Source: Imbricaverruca yamaguchii
Taxonomy: Eukaryota; Arthropoda; Thecostraca; Neoverrucidae
Reading direction: 5' to 3'
DNA: 64,000 bases
NCBI GenBank assembly: GCA_034440575.1
Contig: JAOTOL010001556.1
Location: 1,247,501 to 1,311,500 of the forward strand
Under the pieces are notes generated by a model, which made no database searches, had not been told where the DNA came from, and saw nothing but the letters and a program-made list of their open reading frames with translations. The position numbers were made by a program, and so were the translations under genes. Positions 1 to 12,491 of this stretch are shown one piece after another. The stretch's first letter is position 1, and each line of letters opens with the position of its first letter.

Positions 1-299
1 TGCCTCCTATGCCAACTGAAGCCAACTGAATTGGGCACGAAATAAGTGAAGAGCTGTTGATATAAACGTATCATAATTATGCAAACACAAAGAGCGTCTC
101 CCTTCAACATAACTGCATTCGACTCGACATATCCAGTTGTAGCAACGTAAACATAGCTGTAGCTGGTGGAAGCGATGGTGTGGAACTAGTAAAGGCGCAG
201 CTACGGGGTCTGTAGGTTCGACCCTCCTGTAACAAAAAGACGCCAGATCAAGGAATATATCCAGGGATAGGCAGCACGCCAAATGATATGTTTTTGGAG

Positions 300-540
300 C
301 GGTTCTAGGCTCAAAAATCCGTTTATCGGTGGCAAGTGGTGTTGTTTTACATAACTTTGAGGGAGCAAGTGTCCCTCAATGTTTTCTTTGATCCCCACAA
401 TTTTAACTTTTAGCTTGGGACCCCATGATTTCCGCCCCATCCATTTACCCTTCGCCCCCCTCCCTTTCCCCCCCATCCATTTGGGCCTGTTCGTTGCCTT
501 CATGCATTCCCCCTCCCCCATAATTTTCAACAATCAATAT
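300..540. repeat. Dispersed repeat, copy 1 (related to 5270-5440)
   Basis: This stretch and 5270-5440 share an interrupted series of words in the same order (CCCTCAATGTT, CAACTTTTA/TAACTTTTA, a GGGA-CCA block, ATTTTGG/ATTTGGG, GTTGCCTTCA/ATTGCTTTCA and a C-rich tail), indicating two old copies of one dispersed element. Bases 541-2150 around it hold no recognisable gene. Confidence 0.4.
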
Positions 541-2188
541 CCGTGGTGGTGACACACTTTAACCACGCCGCGGGGGCGTCTTTTCAACGTGAAAGGAGCA
601 CTACCTTTCAATGGAGACAGCATGTTTCCAGTGATCCTCCTATATTCGCTCCTGATTCCTTTGTATGTATTGGCATGCAAATTCGGACCTACCTAAATAT
701 TCCAAATGTTTTGCTTATACCATAATCCCCAGAGAGTTTTGTGCACTTTAGCATTGCCTAAGCAACGCATTATTTCACTAATATTTTCACACGGAGCTTC
801 GCATCACCCGTGTTCCGAACCAGGAGAAGTTGTTCAACACCTCGCAAATAACCAGATATAGGCTGCATTGGTCTCGTTTGTCAGACAGCGTTCCTTCGCT
901 GGCTTCTGACTCATCCGCTCACTTCGTCTAAATATATTTGTCGCATTGTTTTCTTATTGGAAGACCACCGGGAACAGCAACCCACGGTCTTCTAATTAAA
1001 AGATACTAGGTGATTTTAGGGGTAGATTCTCAACAAAGTCTGAGGAATTTCCATCATTTGTTGTGCCAGTTTAAGTGAAAATTAAAATGCATAGTTCAGG
1101 TGATGGAGCTAGAGACCCATGTTTAAACTGAGCCTGGATTTAAACACAATCGAGCAGCATGCGGCGGAGTTTGTGGATCAAGTGAAGAATGACGGCAGGA
1201 AAAGCAAACTTGGAAGCGCTGAGCTAACATTACGTGACATAATCAATAGGACCTAACCTTTACTCTGCCATTCTCAAATTGCCATTCACCGCACGGCTCG
1301 AGCAACAACATTCGTGCAGACCGATATATGAAGAAGAAAAAACAACTACACCACTAGCTTTATGAAACTGTATGTAAGTTACTCTTCTTCGATTGGTGGC
1401 TTAGGTGAAGTTATGCACTTGCCCGTTGTATTATCCAGTGGATCTCATGTATGGAAAGGTTGTAAAAATAGCAGTGAGGGTCGCTTCAGCAACTGCGAAA
1501 TAGCAAACAATCAGCCGACCGTTCGTTTGCTCAGGGGCAAAACTCTTCCATGATCATTTGGGTGAGTGGGGTGGGGTGTGGGTGGGTGGCAAATGGCAAG
1601 TTGAAAGCCATTATTTCAGCCCCCGGTGATAACTAGGCCGAAAGGCTGAAGATGAAAATCAGATGACATGAGTGGTACTACCTGATTCCAGGGGTTTATA
1701 TAAGCCACTCTGGCTATATAATTATTTCATTGGTTTAAATAAAGTGCCCGCCATGAGTAAATCATATTTGACGATCAGTTCGGAGCAGAAGACTCGAATC
1801 AAGAATAGCGTACGTCGAAATGGCTTTACAGTAGAAATGTATCCTGACCATATAACGCATATATTTCTACTCCTTGCAGAATCATTTTCTAAGGCATCTG
1901 AAAGTAGGCATCTAAGGCATCTGAAAAATCTTTGTTCAAGAAGCAACCGTTTGCTTAACGATTTCGCTATAATAATTTAACTTGGCGCGTGTGCGACATT
2001 GGCTGCAAATAGTCGGAAGCAAACAAACGCCTTACGTTTGACGAGGGGGCAGATTTCACGGCTTTCAGGCGGCGCTTTGCCGCGTGTTCTCAGTTGTTTT
2101 CCTTTTTTAATTTATTCACTTTTTTAATGGAACGTTTCAAAACTTTGGAACTTTGGAACTTTGTTTGGCATAAAATGGAAAATAGACA

Positions 2189-4076
2189 ATGAGAATGAAA
2201 ACACATCCGATGCTGACACCGCCCCCACAGACCACCCTCCAGCTGCAGGAGGTGGAGGGGATGGCCAGGGAGGTAGAGGGGAAGCAGGGGATGAAGGGGA
2301 AGGGGAAGGGGAAGCAGGAGGGCAGGGCCATCACTCATGCTTCGGACAGCACCACCAAGAAAACGGTCGGGCAGTTCATTGTCAAGGGACTGCACGTGGG
2401 CCAGAGTTGTCCTCTGCCCATTCCAATCCTTCCAATCTAGGGAGAAATGGCTGAGGATGTCGCCATGCAGATCGACATGGGCATGACATCTGCGGAGTTG
2501 TACAAGGAGGTGGACACGCATATGGCCGACAGTACTGAACACAACAAGCGGATTGCCTCACTGATGGCAAAGGTGCACAGTCTGGAGACCAAAGCGGGCC
2601 AAATATTTTGCGGCACACACACCACCCTCGGATTCTCTGCTGGAATGAACAAGGTCATGAGGCTGGTGGAGTCAGACATGAATATGGCGCAAGTAGTGAA
2701 GGACTTTATGGTGGATCTAGAGTATGATTCTAAGAACTCCATTCTGGCAGGGCAGGCTCTCGATATGATCCTGCGTTTGGTTGCCCCAGAATACAGCCAC
2801 AAACCATGGAACCGGAACAAAGTGTACACTGTCTTCCTGAAGGAGAGGGACCTGAAGGGGAACTTGTTCTGCTACAAGGACGCCAGGTTTGGCTGCCAGT
2901 CCAAGGCCGCGGCCATCGCCATCTACAACTCTGACAACATCAGCGACTTCCTGGAGCAGTTCCTGGACATTAACAACAGACTGGCCTGTCTGGTGAGGGA
3001 GGTCATGGACTTGCCTTACCGAAGGCTGTCCTGGTGGTGTGGGTCACCCTCGGTCTGCACCTGGTAGAGCCCTTTTACGCAATCACTATCCAGGAGGGGG
3101 CTACCCACAGCAGCCTTGCCGCGTTCTACAAGGGACTCTACAGCAGCATGGCGAGACCTGTGGACATGGAGTTCTTCAGCTGTGTTAGGCCCATGCTGGA
3201 TGGGGTGTGGCAGGACCTGCTCACCGGCGTGAAGGAGAACTACGGCCAGGAGGTGGTGGAGGCAGCGGTCGGCATGGCAGTGCAGCACAGGGAGTAGGTG
3301 ATCAAGCTGGCAAACCTCACCATGGCAGAGCTGAGGGTTGTGCTGGCCAGGCAGTGAAGGGATTATAGCATAGATCAGGAAGCCTTCCCTCCTCAGTTTC
3401 CAATTCGGAAGGAGGCAGTCAACATAGATGCCACTCCAGTCCATAACATTGGAATGGAGAGGATCTGTGGTAAGGTGGGCCACAGGCTGGAGAAGCTCAA
3501 GAACCTGAACGCAGTGAGCAGGTACATCATACTCCAGAAGACCCAGGCCCTAAGAGAAGGCAAGCCGGACAACTTCCGAAGCTGCAAGAAGGAGATGGAG
3601 GATGTCAAGGGACTGAAGCTGATGTGGAGCGAGAAGATGAAGAGGAATCAGGAGAAGGGATCTGATGAGAAGCAGGAGCTAGCCAAGAGTAAGGAAGAGA
3701 GGAGGCTGGACATCCTGGGCTTCCTCAAGTCCAAGGGGGACTTTTCACTGACGCCAGTGAAGTGGATACGTATCTGACCAGGGAGGATTTGGAGGACCAG
3801 GAGAAGATGAAGAGAATGAAGTCCGAGATGCTGTTAGCCAGGGACAATTCCAACCTCCTTCCCAAGATCCATCCTCTCTTCAAGGTACAAATCACCGTTC
3901 CTGAGACAGGGAAGAAAAGACAGAAGACCGCTGCTGAGTACGGCGAGACGATGATGTCACTGCTGGGGAAAAGGAGTAACAGGGCGACGATTCAGTACAC
4001 CAGCTTCCAGGGGACCCTGGAGAAGATGGTGAGGGAGAGGGGACGTGAAGATGATGGCCAGAAACTAAGTATGTGA
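2189..4076 (+). pseudogene. Decayed intronless ORF of an uncharacterised multicopy metazoan family
   Basis: One protein can be followed across three frames. The segment from 2189 has a TAG at 2438-2440 and continues through HTTLGFSAGMNKVMRLVE and LFCYKDARFGCQSKAAA to about 3020. A one-base shift leads into VVWVTLGLHLVEPFYA, with stops at about 3295 (TAG) and 3355 (TGA), then ICGKVGHRLEKLKNL. Another shift near 3765 leads into SEVDTYLTREDLED and HPLFKVQITVP, ending at 4074-4076. The lack of introns and the accumulated lesions indicate a dead copy. I recall similar proteins as multicopy 'uncharacterised' predictions in cnidarians and other invertebrates, which suggests a mobile-element or retrocopied origin, but I cannot name the superfamily. 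Confidence 0.6.
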
Positions 4077-4339
4077 TAACCTCTGTATGTCCATTTGCTA
4101 CTTTTGTGTAGATACATTGTTCTGGATGCGTCGTTTGTGTGCAGCCGTGGTAGATGCTGGCCGGCTGATGGGCGGAAAATCGAAATTCGCGATACACAGG
4201 GGGCTAAGTCTATGCCCATAGGTCTCAAGTTAAGCTATAACGTTATTGAGGGGTGAGTGCTGAAGCAGAATACGAATGGAATATCCGTACGGTTATCCGC
4301 TTGACACGGATAACGGAGCGGAGCGCACAGAGTTTGGTG

Positions 4340-4500
4340 AAGATAAACGAGGACCTACATCCCACACAAACACGAACACTTCCAGAACCAGAACCCACGC
4401 AATACCAGTACCCGAAGTTCGAATCCCAACACCAACACTACTACCAGCACCAGCACCTACACTAGCATCAGCACCCACGCCCACGCCGCAGTGAGCGTGC
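4340..4500 (+). repeat. CA/ACC-rich simple-sequence tract
   Basis: Dense run of CAC, ACC, CAG and ACT triplets (CAACACCAACACTACTACC and similar), giving spurious open frames rich in Thr/Pro/His. No coding signal. Confidence 0.7.
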
Positions 4501-4674
4501 GGTGTGGGTGCTGACTGCCCCATGGAAGTCGGGGCACTACTATCGTCGTCGGTCGCATGCCCAGTATCGTGGCAGGAGAATAGCCTGCCCGGCTCTTCTA
4601 ATCGGTCTGCATTTGGACAGTCGTCGACCAATGCGAAATAAAGCATCCACAACCACCATATGCACACGCCTGCC

Positions 4675-4765
4675 AGCGTCTCGCGTCGATAGCTCAGAGG
4701 CCAAGCTGAGCGTCTGGGAAACCGGAGATACGCGGTTCGATTCCCCGCGGTTCCTACCCGCCCCG
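4675..4765 (+). repeat. tRNA-like segment, probable SINE head
   Basis: Contains a box-A-like TAGCTCAGAGGCCAAGC and, about 40 bases on, a box-B-like GGTTCGATTCC, the internal RNA polymerase III promoter elements of tRNAs. The acceptor ends do not pair, so this is more likely a tRNA-derived SINE remnant than a working tRNA gene. Confidence 0.4.
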
Positions 4766-5269
4766 TCAGAATATCGCCGTATGGCCTCAGTTGTTTGGTG
4801 CGCCGTACAGCACAAGCAACAACAACAACCAATGAAGGTTATTGCAGATCGCATAGCTGAAATGCCAATCATTTATGTACATGAGCAGATCACACGCTGT
4901 ACACAAAGTGCACATACTTTTTTGTAATAGCGATGCACTTCGTGTTGCCCCTGGAGAGACCTTCAACATGAAACCACTACTGTTGATGCCAAAAATATTC
5001 ACATTCATAGACTGTTCTATAGGTAGTTAAAAAAACAGCATGCATTTCCATCATAAGCATCAAAACTCTCGGTGTGCTTCATGACAAGTCTTGCAGACAC
5101 TGAAAAAGTTTTCCTATTGAAGCATAATCTCGCAGCATTGTTATCGCATGCTTTCTCTCCAGCTCAGACATGAAGGAAATGTCACGGGTGGGTGTAATAG
5201 ATAGGTGCATATAAAGCTGTCTCGCACAGCCAGCATGCTGAGCAAACTTTCGGATCACCAAGTTAGCAG

Positions 5270-5440
5270 CCCCGCAGCCAGGGGTGGTGTTATGTATTAT
5301 CTTTAGGACACGCAAGCCCTCAATGTTGGCTTTTCCCCCTAATAATTCCAACTTTTAAGATGGGATCCAATGGAGTGTGTCCCTGTCCCAATCAATTTTG
5401 GCCCTCCCATTGCTTTCAAGTATGGCATAGCCCCCCCCCC
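5270..5440. repeat. Dispersed repeat, copy 2 (related to 300-540)
   Basis: Second copy of the element described at 300-540, ending in a run of cytosines at about 5429-5438. Confidence 0.4.
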
Positions 5441-5637
5441 ACACCAAAAAAAAAGAAGAACAAGAAGACATCAATGGCCGTGTCTGCATCACAACATGCG
5501 TTGCTGGTATTCGACTTCTGCATCGTCAGCCGCTGAAGTATGCCTTTAGATGTGGCCCTAAATCATGGGTATCGATTTATATTCTTTTTGGATGGCTCAA
5601 GCCTCTCCAACTTTTTCTAGAGTCACCCTAATACGGA

Positions 5638-6203
5638 TTAAATTTTTTTATTTAGGTCAGATACTGCAGTCCTAATTTCTTGGATAAGCCGTTGCACGAA
5701 CGCATGCACCATGTCGGTGTTGTGCGTTGTGCCGCCAGTGATACAGCAGTAGCTCTGATGGCACAGTACCTCGTCCTCACGGCAGTACACTACAAACGGG
5801 TGCACGGTACACTGGTATGAGTCCCAGTAGAAACATTGAGCTGCATCCTGCGCCACAAATGTACTAGACAATCACTTCACCCTCCTTGCTAGTACCCTCC
5901 TTAAGTGAAGTGCTGACTTTGTTTGTCAGCCACAAAGATGTGTCTGGTTAGCTTCATGATTTGCTAGCTCCAATATTGCATACTTTCCTCTTTGGTCTAG
6001 ACTATTTCTGTGAATGTACATCAATGCGTGCTCATCCACTGCTTGTACCAAATCTCAATATCCATGTCATCATCTGAGCGTGTATCATCCTCACTCTCTT
6101 CTGATTCATACTCGATGACAATCCTCAGAAAGTTAATCACCCCGTCTTCACCAGGGCAGTCTTCACAGCTGTGCATCATGCAATCACGGTACCCGTGCCA
6201 CAT
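5638..6203 (-). pseudogene. Decayed transposase-like/uncharacterised ORF, minus strand
   Basis: Reading the minus strand from 6203: CMMHSCEDCPGEDGVINFL, then WYKQWMSTH; a damaged middle section with stops containing HIFVADKQSQHF; then FVAQDAAQCFYWDSYQCTVH, PFVVYCREDEVLCHQSY and HNTDMVHAFVQRLI, ending at 5638. The order and motifs match a widespread invertebrate protein family seen in many predicted proteomes as 'uncharacterised', which I believe derives from a mobile element. Several stops and shifts make this copy non-functional. The region 5079-5351 minus strand has a further open stretch that I cannot relate to it. Confidence 0.5.
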
Positions 6204-6239
6204 GCAGCGCGATCGGGGAGGTTACGGTATTTGAGAAAG

Positions 6240-8490
6240 GGAAACCCGAGAACGGATATGAGCAGTTTTGGGTTTTGATGCTAAGTGCACATGCACACCG
6301 AGTGCGTCCTGCTGTTGCCTGCCAAGACGCAACGCTTCGAACAAAGGGCAGCAAGGGTTAAAATATCGTGGTTGGGTTTGCATGGTGCTGCTTGTATATA
6401 TCATATATCGCACACACATTTTTCAAAGCAAGCCTTGTCTGAACTCTACTTTTGGTTCCATCAATACGCCGCACCGTGATACGGTCAGTCTTGTCCAGAC
6501 ACATCCGGCTGATCATAAAATAACTTTACTTTCACATTTGGCAGCCCTCGACACCCTCAGAGAATTCCTCGCTTCAAAAGCAGCACATTCAGCGATAGTG
6601 AACAATGAGCACTGGGCACCTAAACACGGTGCCGCCCCTTGTTTACATCCTTCCTGATATTTCACTGCATTCGTATATTTTTATTTTCGTTATCTGATAA
6701 ATGGTTGTTTAACATAGGTTTTACGGTTATCAGAATGTGATTGCTATATTATGGATGCTTCTCTCTCCTTGTAGTTCATGGTAAGGTATAGCTCATAAAT
6801 CATCTACTGCCGCAATTTGGATACATTTCCCCAATTTTGTGTAATCCGTGATAGAATGCTTGTGGAACACAACATTTATGATCAGATGCCTAACATTATT
6901 ATCCCATCATGTGCTTTGAACGTCGAAATCCGTGTATTTCAGTAATATGCCGTTCTAAATATATATGCATACAGGCTACGACAATCTAGCCCCAAAACAA
7001 CCAAGCATGCCTAATTTTGAACGGATATGTTTGAGTTTTAGAAGCAAAACCTCATTTTTCATTCATTGCTTCTAAAGATAAGGTATCGAACTTCATTTCT
7101 GAACCTTTCCTAATTGCATTGAGACTGACCCGAAAGGTAAAATAGGTTACGTGACCTTATGTCACAATGCCACGATTTCAATTATCCCCTAAACGAAAGT
7201 TTCGAAACAGCTAAAAGATGCAGTGAGCCATTGTGAGTTAATTGATATGTACCTTTGCATAATTCAGATTGTTCTTCATTGGGTTAAAGACCTCAAAAGA
7301 CACCCTTGTTAGGTGATATCTAAAAAAATACCCGAGTTTTTACCAACAAAAAACTCCTTGACCGTTGACCTGGTCTTTGCGAAATGACACAGTTGGATTT
7401 GGTGCATCAGATAACCACACACGAATATTTTCATCAAAATATAAAATATTTGGTGTTATTTCGGCCCTCGATTTTCGATTTATCGTGGAATGGGCCACAT
7501 ACTGTCGCTATGTGCACAATGTTAGTAGGGAAAATTTGCGTTGTATTTGTTGAAAGCACATCCACACATTCAGTGCTTCTTCTTCATGAACTCGTGTCAA
7601 AAAGGTACTCTGAAGATCATATGGATATCACAGTCAGCATGAACATACTTCTCTACATGGGTGGTTCGTCCATTAGCATACCTTAGACAGTTCATCACCT
7701 CAGTAGAGTTGGAAAGTATTGTTACATGTTACTCTCATATCAAACGATGCGTTAATCCACTGGATAATAGCAAGGTTGAAAAACTGCGAACAAAAGTGCA
7801 TGGGTGATTCGTAATCATAATGAAAATTAAAGTTCACATTTATATTTTACATTTAAAGCAGTTCTATCACTGGTTTGACACACTCGTAACTGAGCAAGCA
7901 TCTCGCAGATATCGCCATATATTGTGCTTTCGTTTCATAACACGTGCAGGACATGCAGCGTTCGCAAGACGAACGAAAACGTTTACTTGTAGTTCATCGT
8001 ACTCTCAGTGGAAACTGTCATGTGGCGGTCATTTTCGAGTAAGGGCATGTTTCACGCAAAACGTTCCCTTCGATTCGTGAAATTAAAGGAATGTGTGACA
8101 TTGTGGGGTAAAAGCAAGTTACTTACCTCCTTAGGTAGGTACGAAATAGTACATGCCAGGACCGAAAGCCAAATAGAAATGCTTTGTTCAGCACCAGTGG
8201 GCTATTTCTGAGCTTTGATGTGATGCTTTGTCAGATCTGTAATTCATACTCATTCACACGTGCATCCAAAAGGGGTATCTCAGCGACCCGAACATCTTAA
8301 TTTGGAGAAAAATTGGTTTTCAATTTCAATTGATGAAAAAGCTAGTAGTATTTTGTAGGACAATGTTGCGTTGTGCTCATGTCTAGGAACCCAGTATAAA
8401 TTTGCAAAATGCCAGGCATTCGAAAACTTGTGACAATTAGTTTCTAGCTGTCCATACCAGACGACTCAAGAACAGCCTTCCGAATCTGAG
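6240..8490. other. AT-rich region without recognisable genes
   Basis: Open frames here are short, lack family features and differ in composition from the RALGAPA exons. I see no RNA gene or complete mobile element; the region is probably eroded repeat and unique intergenic DNA. Confidence 0.6.
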
Positions 8491-8539
8491 GATGTCTTGT
8501 ACTGGGGAAATATATAGAAGCCTCTTCTTCGGTCGGATC

Positions 8540-9470
8540 ATTCACGTAGTTCGAGGGCCTCTTTGTCGGCCTGTGGCCCGCTGTCAGTTTCAGGCCCATC
8601 TCCATCAGAGTGAGCCGAAGCCGACCCAGTGTCTCTGGAAGTCCGAGCCTCAGAGACTCGTCCGCTGGCTCAGGGACTTCTTTCACGGCTCAGAACACTT
8701 CTTCCGGTCCAAGTTCCCCCTCCATTTAATAGCTTGGACCTCCTCTATCACCCAAGGAGTCCCCTGTGCGGTTTCGCCCCCATCGTGCCAGGAACACTTC
8801 CTACCAGTTCTGGGCCCCCTCGGATGGCCCTGGATCATCCCGCGACTAGGGGTCTCCGTCGGCTCAGGGACCCACTTAGCGATCCGGGACCTTCTCTGTT
8901 GGGCCGGAGGCTCTCTTTCAATAGCTTATATTCTCCCTCCATCAGACCAGGGGTCCCTGTACGGTTTGAGCCAATCCGTCGGCCTGCTGGCCCTTTCTGG
9001 CGGCCCGAGTTCCTCTCCGACAACTAGCCCCCTCCGTCATCTCATGGGTGTTCTCTGACGACCCAAGGCCTTTTCCGGCAAGCCAAAGCCCATTTCAAAC
9101 GGTTGGGCCCTGTTAATCAGGTCAGGGTCCCTTCCATCGGCTTGGGCCCCGCCGACAACCCATGGATCCTTCATATTACAGAGCTCGGCCCTCTTCATGC
9201 GCCCGGGAGCCCCTCCAACTATCCGAGGCCCCACCGTCCATCTGGAAGCCCTTCACGTTAGTCTGGCCAAAGGCTCTCGACATCTTCCTGAGGGCACTCT
9301 CCTCTGTCTCGGGGCCCTCTCCATCGGCTCGGGACCACTTCCGTCAGCCCGAGGCCCCATTCATCCGTCCAGCGGCCCTGCACGTCGCCCCAGGCGGCCT
9401 TTACGAACTCTTCACCGACGCCTTGTGAGGCCCTTCAGGCCCCTCATATCGGCCGCCTGGAGGCCTCCGA
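8540..9470 (+). repeat. Highly diverged ~21-bp minisatellite, pyrimidine-biased
   Basis: Successive ~21-bp blocks share a pattern of GGCCC, a short CTTCC/CTCC core and TCGG/CCGTC (for example GGCCCTCTCCATCGGCTCGG, then ACCACTTCCGTCAGCCCGAG). By length about 45 blocks are present, few alike, indicating an old array. The 21-bp period is divisible by three, which explains the unusually long open frames on both strands; none has coding support. Confidence 0.6.
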
Positions 9471-9544
9471 CCCTCCAGAGTGGGGAGGGGCTGCCCTCTT
9501 TACTCCCCTTAGCTACGCCACTGATTGAGGGCTGCTAAAGCATG

Positions 9545-9800
9545 ATAGAACCTCAAAAGTCTCGGAAGCTCAGATGGCTAGAACACTGGTCTGCTTTGGC
9601 TTCCCTTGTCCTGGCAATGCAGGGTTCGAGTCGCTTCACGCGTTCGCATTTAACCCTTGGCTGGGTGGGTCAGTTGGGAACTGGCTCGACAAGGCCGGGG
9701 ACAGCTATCGGGGATGCCGTGTCGGTGCATTGACGGCACGTTAAACTCTCGATCAAGATTCTGCCGTTGAACTGAAATTCCTGGATCGGGGGGGGGGGGG
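9545..9800 (+). repeat. tRNA-derived SINE-like element
   Basis: Box-A-like AGCTCAGATGGCTAGAACAC at about 9568 and box-B-like GGGTTCGAGTC at about 9622, followed by a body ending near a run of 12 guanines (about 9789). Part of the body (ACACTCTGCCGTT-like) resembles 37440-37550, so the family has at least two copies here. Confidence 0.5.
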
Positions 9801-10654
9801 ACAGAGTTGATGTAACAAGCTCTGCTTAGCAATAGGGCCCTTGCCCATACAACCACCCCAGCAAGAATTCAAGCTAAATTCATTGTTTTAAAAACCAATC
9901 GCAATGAAAGCTATTAAAGCATATTTAGTGCCACTAAGGCTTGCATGAGGCTTCTTAGGTGTGATTCAAGGCACCTAAAGAGGAGGAGGCCCAAGCATTG
10001 ACGATTTTACGCTCTACAGCACATTTTGAGGGCCCCGGCGCGCTTTTAAGCTACTCTAACGCGTCTTAGAAGCCTGCAGCAAGCCTCATGGGTCGCAGAT
10101 ACGCCTATAGGAATTTCAGTGCACTAGAAAGACCTTTTTTACGCTGATTGATGCTGACCAGTGGCGTACCTGGAATTCCCATGGAGAACGAAAGTGATTT
10201 GGAGGTGGCCCACCTACCCCCATTTAAAAACTCCCTTGACTTCGGCCAGTATTTTTTTTTTGCAGAGCGGCCGATTATGTCATTGAAATAATTGGTGACA
10301 AATTAATTTCCCTGTAACTGGGGCCTAACGTGCCACCGTCGTTGTAAGTCAACGGACGGGAATTTTGGGGCCCCCAGCGCGATTTTGTTGAGGGCCGGTG
10401 TATTTTTGTTTTAATACCAACGCGGTTCTTGAGAGCCCACCACATCTCAGAGGGGCTTCACTTGTTACTGATCCCAGAGAAGGAAAACCAAATTTCGGCG
10501 CACAAAGCGCGCCAAAATTGACGTCCGTGAAGTTGGCAGGAGTTCGATGTTCACATTCAACATAAATCGACGACCCATTTGATTTCGCCCAAACTCGGTG
10601 AGACGTTAGTCCCAAGCTCCCTGCCCCACCATGCAGACACATTTCATGGGGCAC

Positions 10655-11560
10655 ATTTCCCGAGACATCGAAAGATGTGACCTCCAGAGGTCAACGAATT
10701 CCAGTTCGATATTCGACTTTGACCTATATGCGAGGATGGAGCATGCGACTGCCATTAGTTGGCATGCTCAAGTTGTAACGGAAGAAAGAAAAGCAATAAC
10801 GCGTCAAATCTGAAGCGAACTTCAACGGCCAAGGAGCCATGTGACCTTCATCGGAACGGTGTTTTGATATATCTCCGGAACTAATTGGACGTCAATGATT
10901 TGAATGCCACCGTTGGACTGTCCACGTTATTGGCGCTACAACTATGTGTCTTGTATGCACATTTCGTCATCTGAACTGCTTGACCTGACATGACCTCTGA
11001 CCTGGCAAGGTCTCATGGCTCCTTGACCGTTGAAATTTCGCTTAAGATTTAAAGCGTTATTGATTTTCTTTCTTCCATTTCGACTTGAACATGCCAGCTA
11101 AAGACAGTCGCATGCTTCATCCACACATATAGGTCAAAGTCGAATATGAAATTGGAACTCGTTGACCTCTGGAGGTCTCACCTTTCGATGCCCCGGGAAA
11201 CGGCGTGAGTCTTCGACAGTTTTTGGCATAACATACGTGTGTGATGGTTTTAAGAAAAATCGAGGGGGTCGCAATTTCCAGTCCCGCGTGGTCCCATGGC
11301 CTTCACTCCATGAAAGAGCAAACCGTATAGAAAACCCTATAGCAAATAAACCATTGGGTCCAAAACTGATATCATCCGAACATATTTTGATATATCTCCG
11401 AGATTTATTGGACGTCAATGATTCCAATGGCACCATTGGACTGCCCACGTTCTTGGCGTTACAGCTATGTGTCTTTTATGCACATGTCATCATGTGAACG
11501 GCTTGACCTGACACGACCTCTGATCTGGCAAGGTTATGTGGCTCCTTGACCGTTTAGACT
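10655..11560. repeat. Fold-back element: inverted repeat with a directly repeated loop
   Basis: Left arm (about 10655-10850) is the reverse complement of about 10995-11205, with shared blocks including GACCTCTGGAGGTC and TATAGGTCAAAGTCGAATAT. The region between (about 10850-11030, with TTTTGATATATCTCCG and TGGACGTCAATGATT) recurs in direct orientation at about 11385-11560. The structure resembles a fold-back or MITE-type DNA element. No ORF of note lies inside. Confidence 0.65.
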
Positions 11561-12140
11561 TCACTTATTGGCGTTACAACTAGTAAACGTGAATTAGCAA
11601 TTAGCAAACGTGAAATGAACACATTATACCTAGTATGGTATGGTATGGTATAAAAACGCATTTTTGAAAGCAAAAATGCTTAAATACGAGTAGCATGTAG
11701 AAATATTATCAAACCATGGTAGAATAACCAATGACCATATTCTAGCCTCAGTAGTCAATGCAATAGTTCCATGTTTAGTTTCGCTAAGTTCATTGTTTCC
11801 ATCATCAAAGGGTTGTTGTACCTTATTAGAGATGAGGTCAAACATTACTATTTACAACAATGGACCGTTGACGGGACCGTTCACGGGATGGGGAGTGTTG
11901 TTGATTCGAGTCTCCCCTCTTCTGATTGCCCCAATACCGCACGAAGCGAGCGTCAATTTGCGAGGGCATAGCACCGAAAAGTGATTTGGGCGGGGGCGGG
12001 TGTTTATTTAAAGATAGATATAGGGTTTGTGTGGGAAAGTTGCTTATAATTGTCTGAAGTTTGCACCTCTGAGTGGTCCCGGCTACCTTTTCTTTACATC
12101 CCCCTAGCTCTTACTTAATGGATCGATCACGTTTTGGATG
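11561..12140. other. Intergenic DNA without recognised features
   Basis: AT-rich, with a short TATGGTATGG duplication at about 11633-11650. No gene, RNA gene or named repeat recognised. Confidence 0.5.
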
Positions 12141-12144
12141 TACA

Positions 12145-12275
12145 GAGCCGGAGCCTGAGCCGGAGCCGCCGGAGCCGGTACATTTTGCCCGGAGCCGGAG
12201 CCGGAGCCGGAGCCGGGATGCTTCATCGTAGCCGGATTCGGAGCCGGAGCCGCCCAAATTTTTCCCGGCTCCGCA
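12145..12275 (+). repeat. GAGCCG hexanucleotide microsatellite
   Basis: Imperfect tandem GAGCCG units in two blocks with an interruption around 12215-12230. Confidence 0.85.
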
Positions 12276-12491
12276 TCCCTGGTGCCAAGTAGTGCTTTTT
12301 TAAGAGAACGAGTCAGTCAATGGAATTATCAAAGCTATAATTCACAAGAGAAGCTGTGTGGTAAATAGTCTGTGCAATGTCATTAGTAAGTATGGATAAG
12401 CTGCACAAAGCTGCACCTGTGTTGACAGTTTTGGGCGCTGGACCTTGGGCCAATGTATGTTGGGCAAAACGAGTGGAACGTATTTTGATAG

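Noticed and set aside
8492..9538. Proline-rich protein genes
   Set aside because: Open frames explained by the 21-bp period of the diverged minisatellite.
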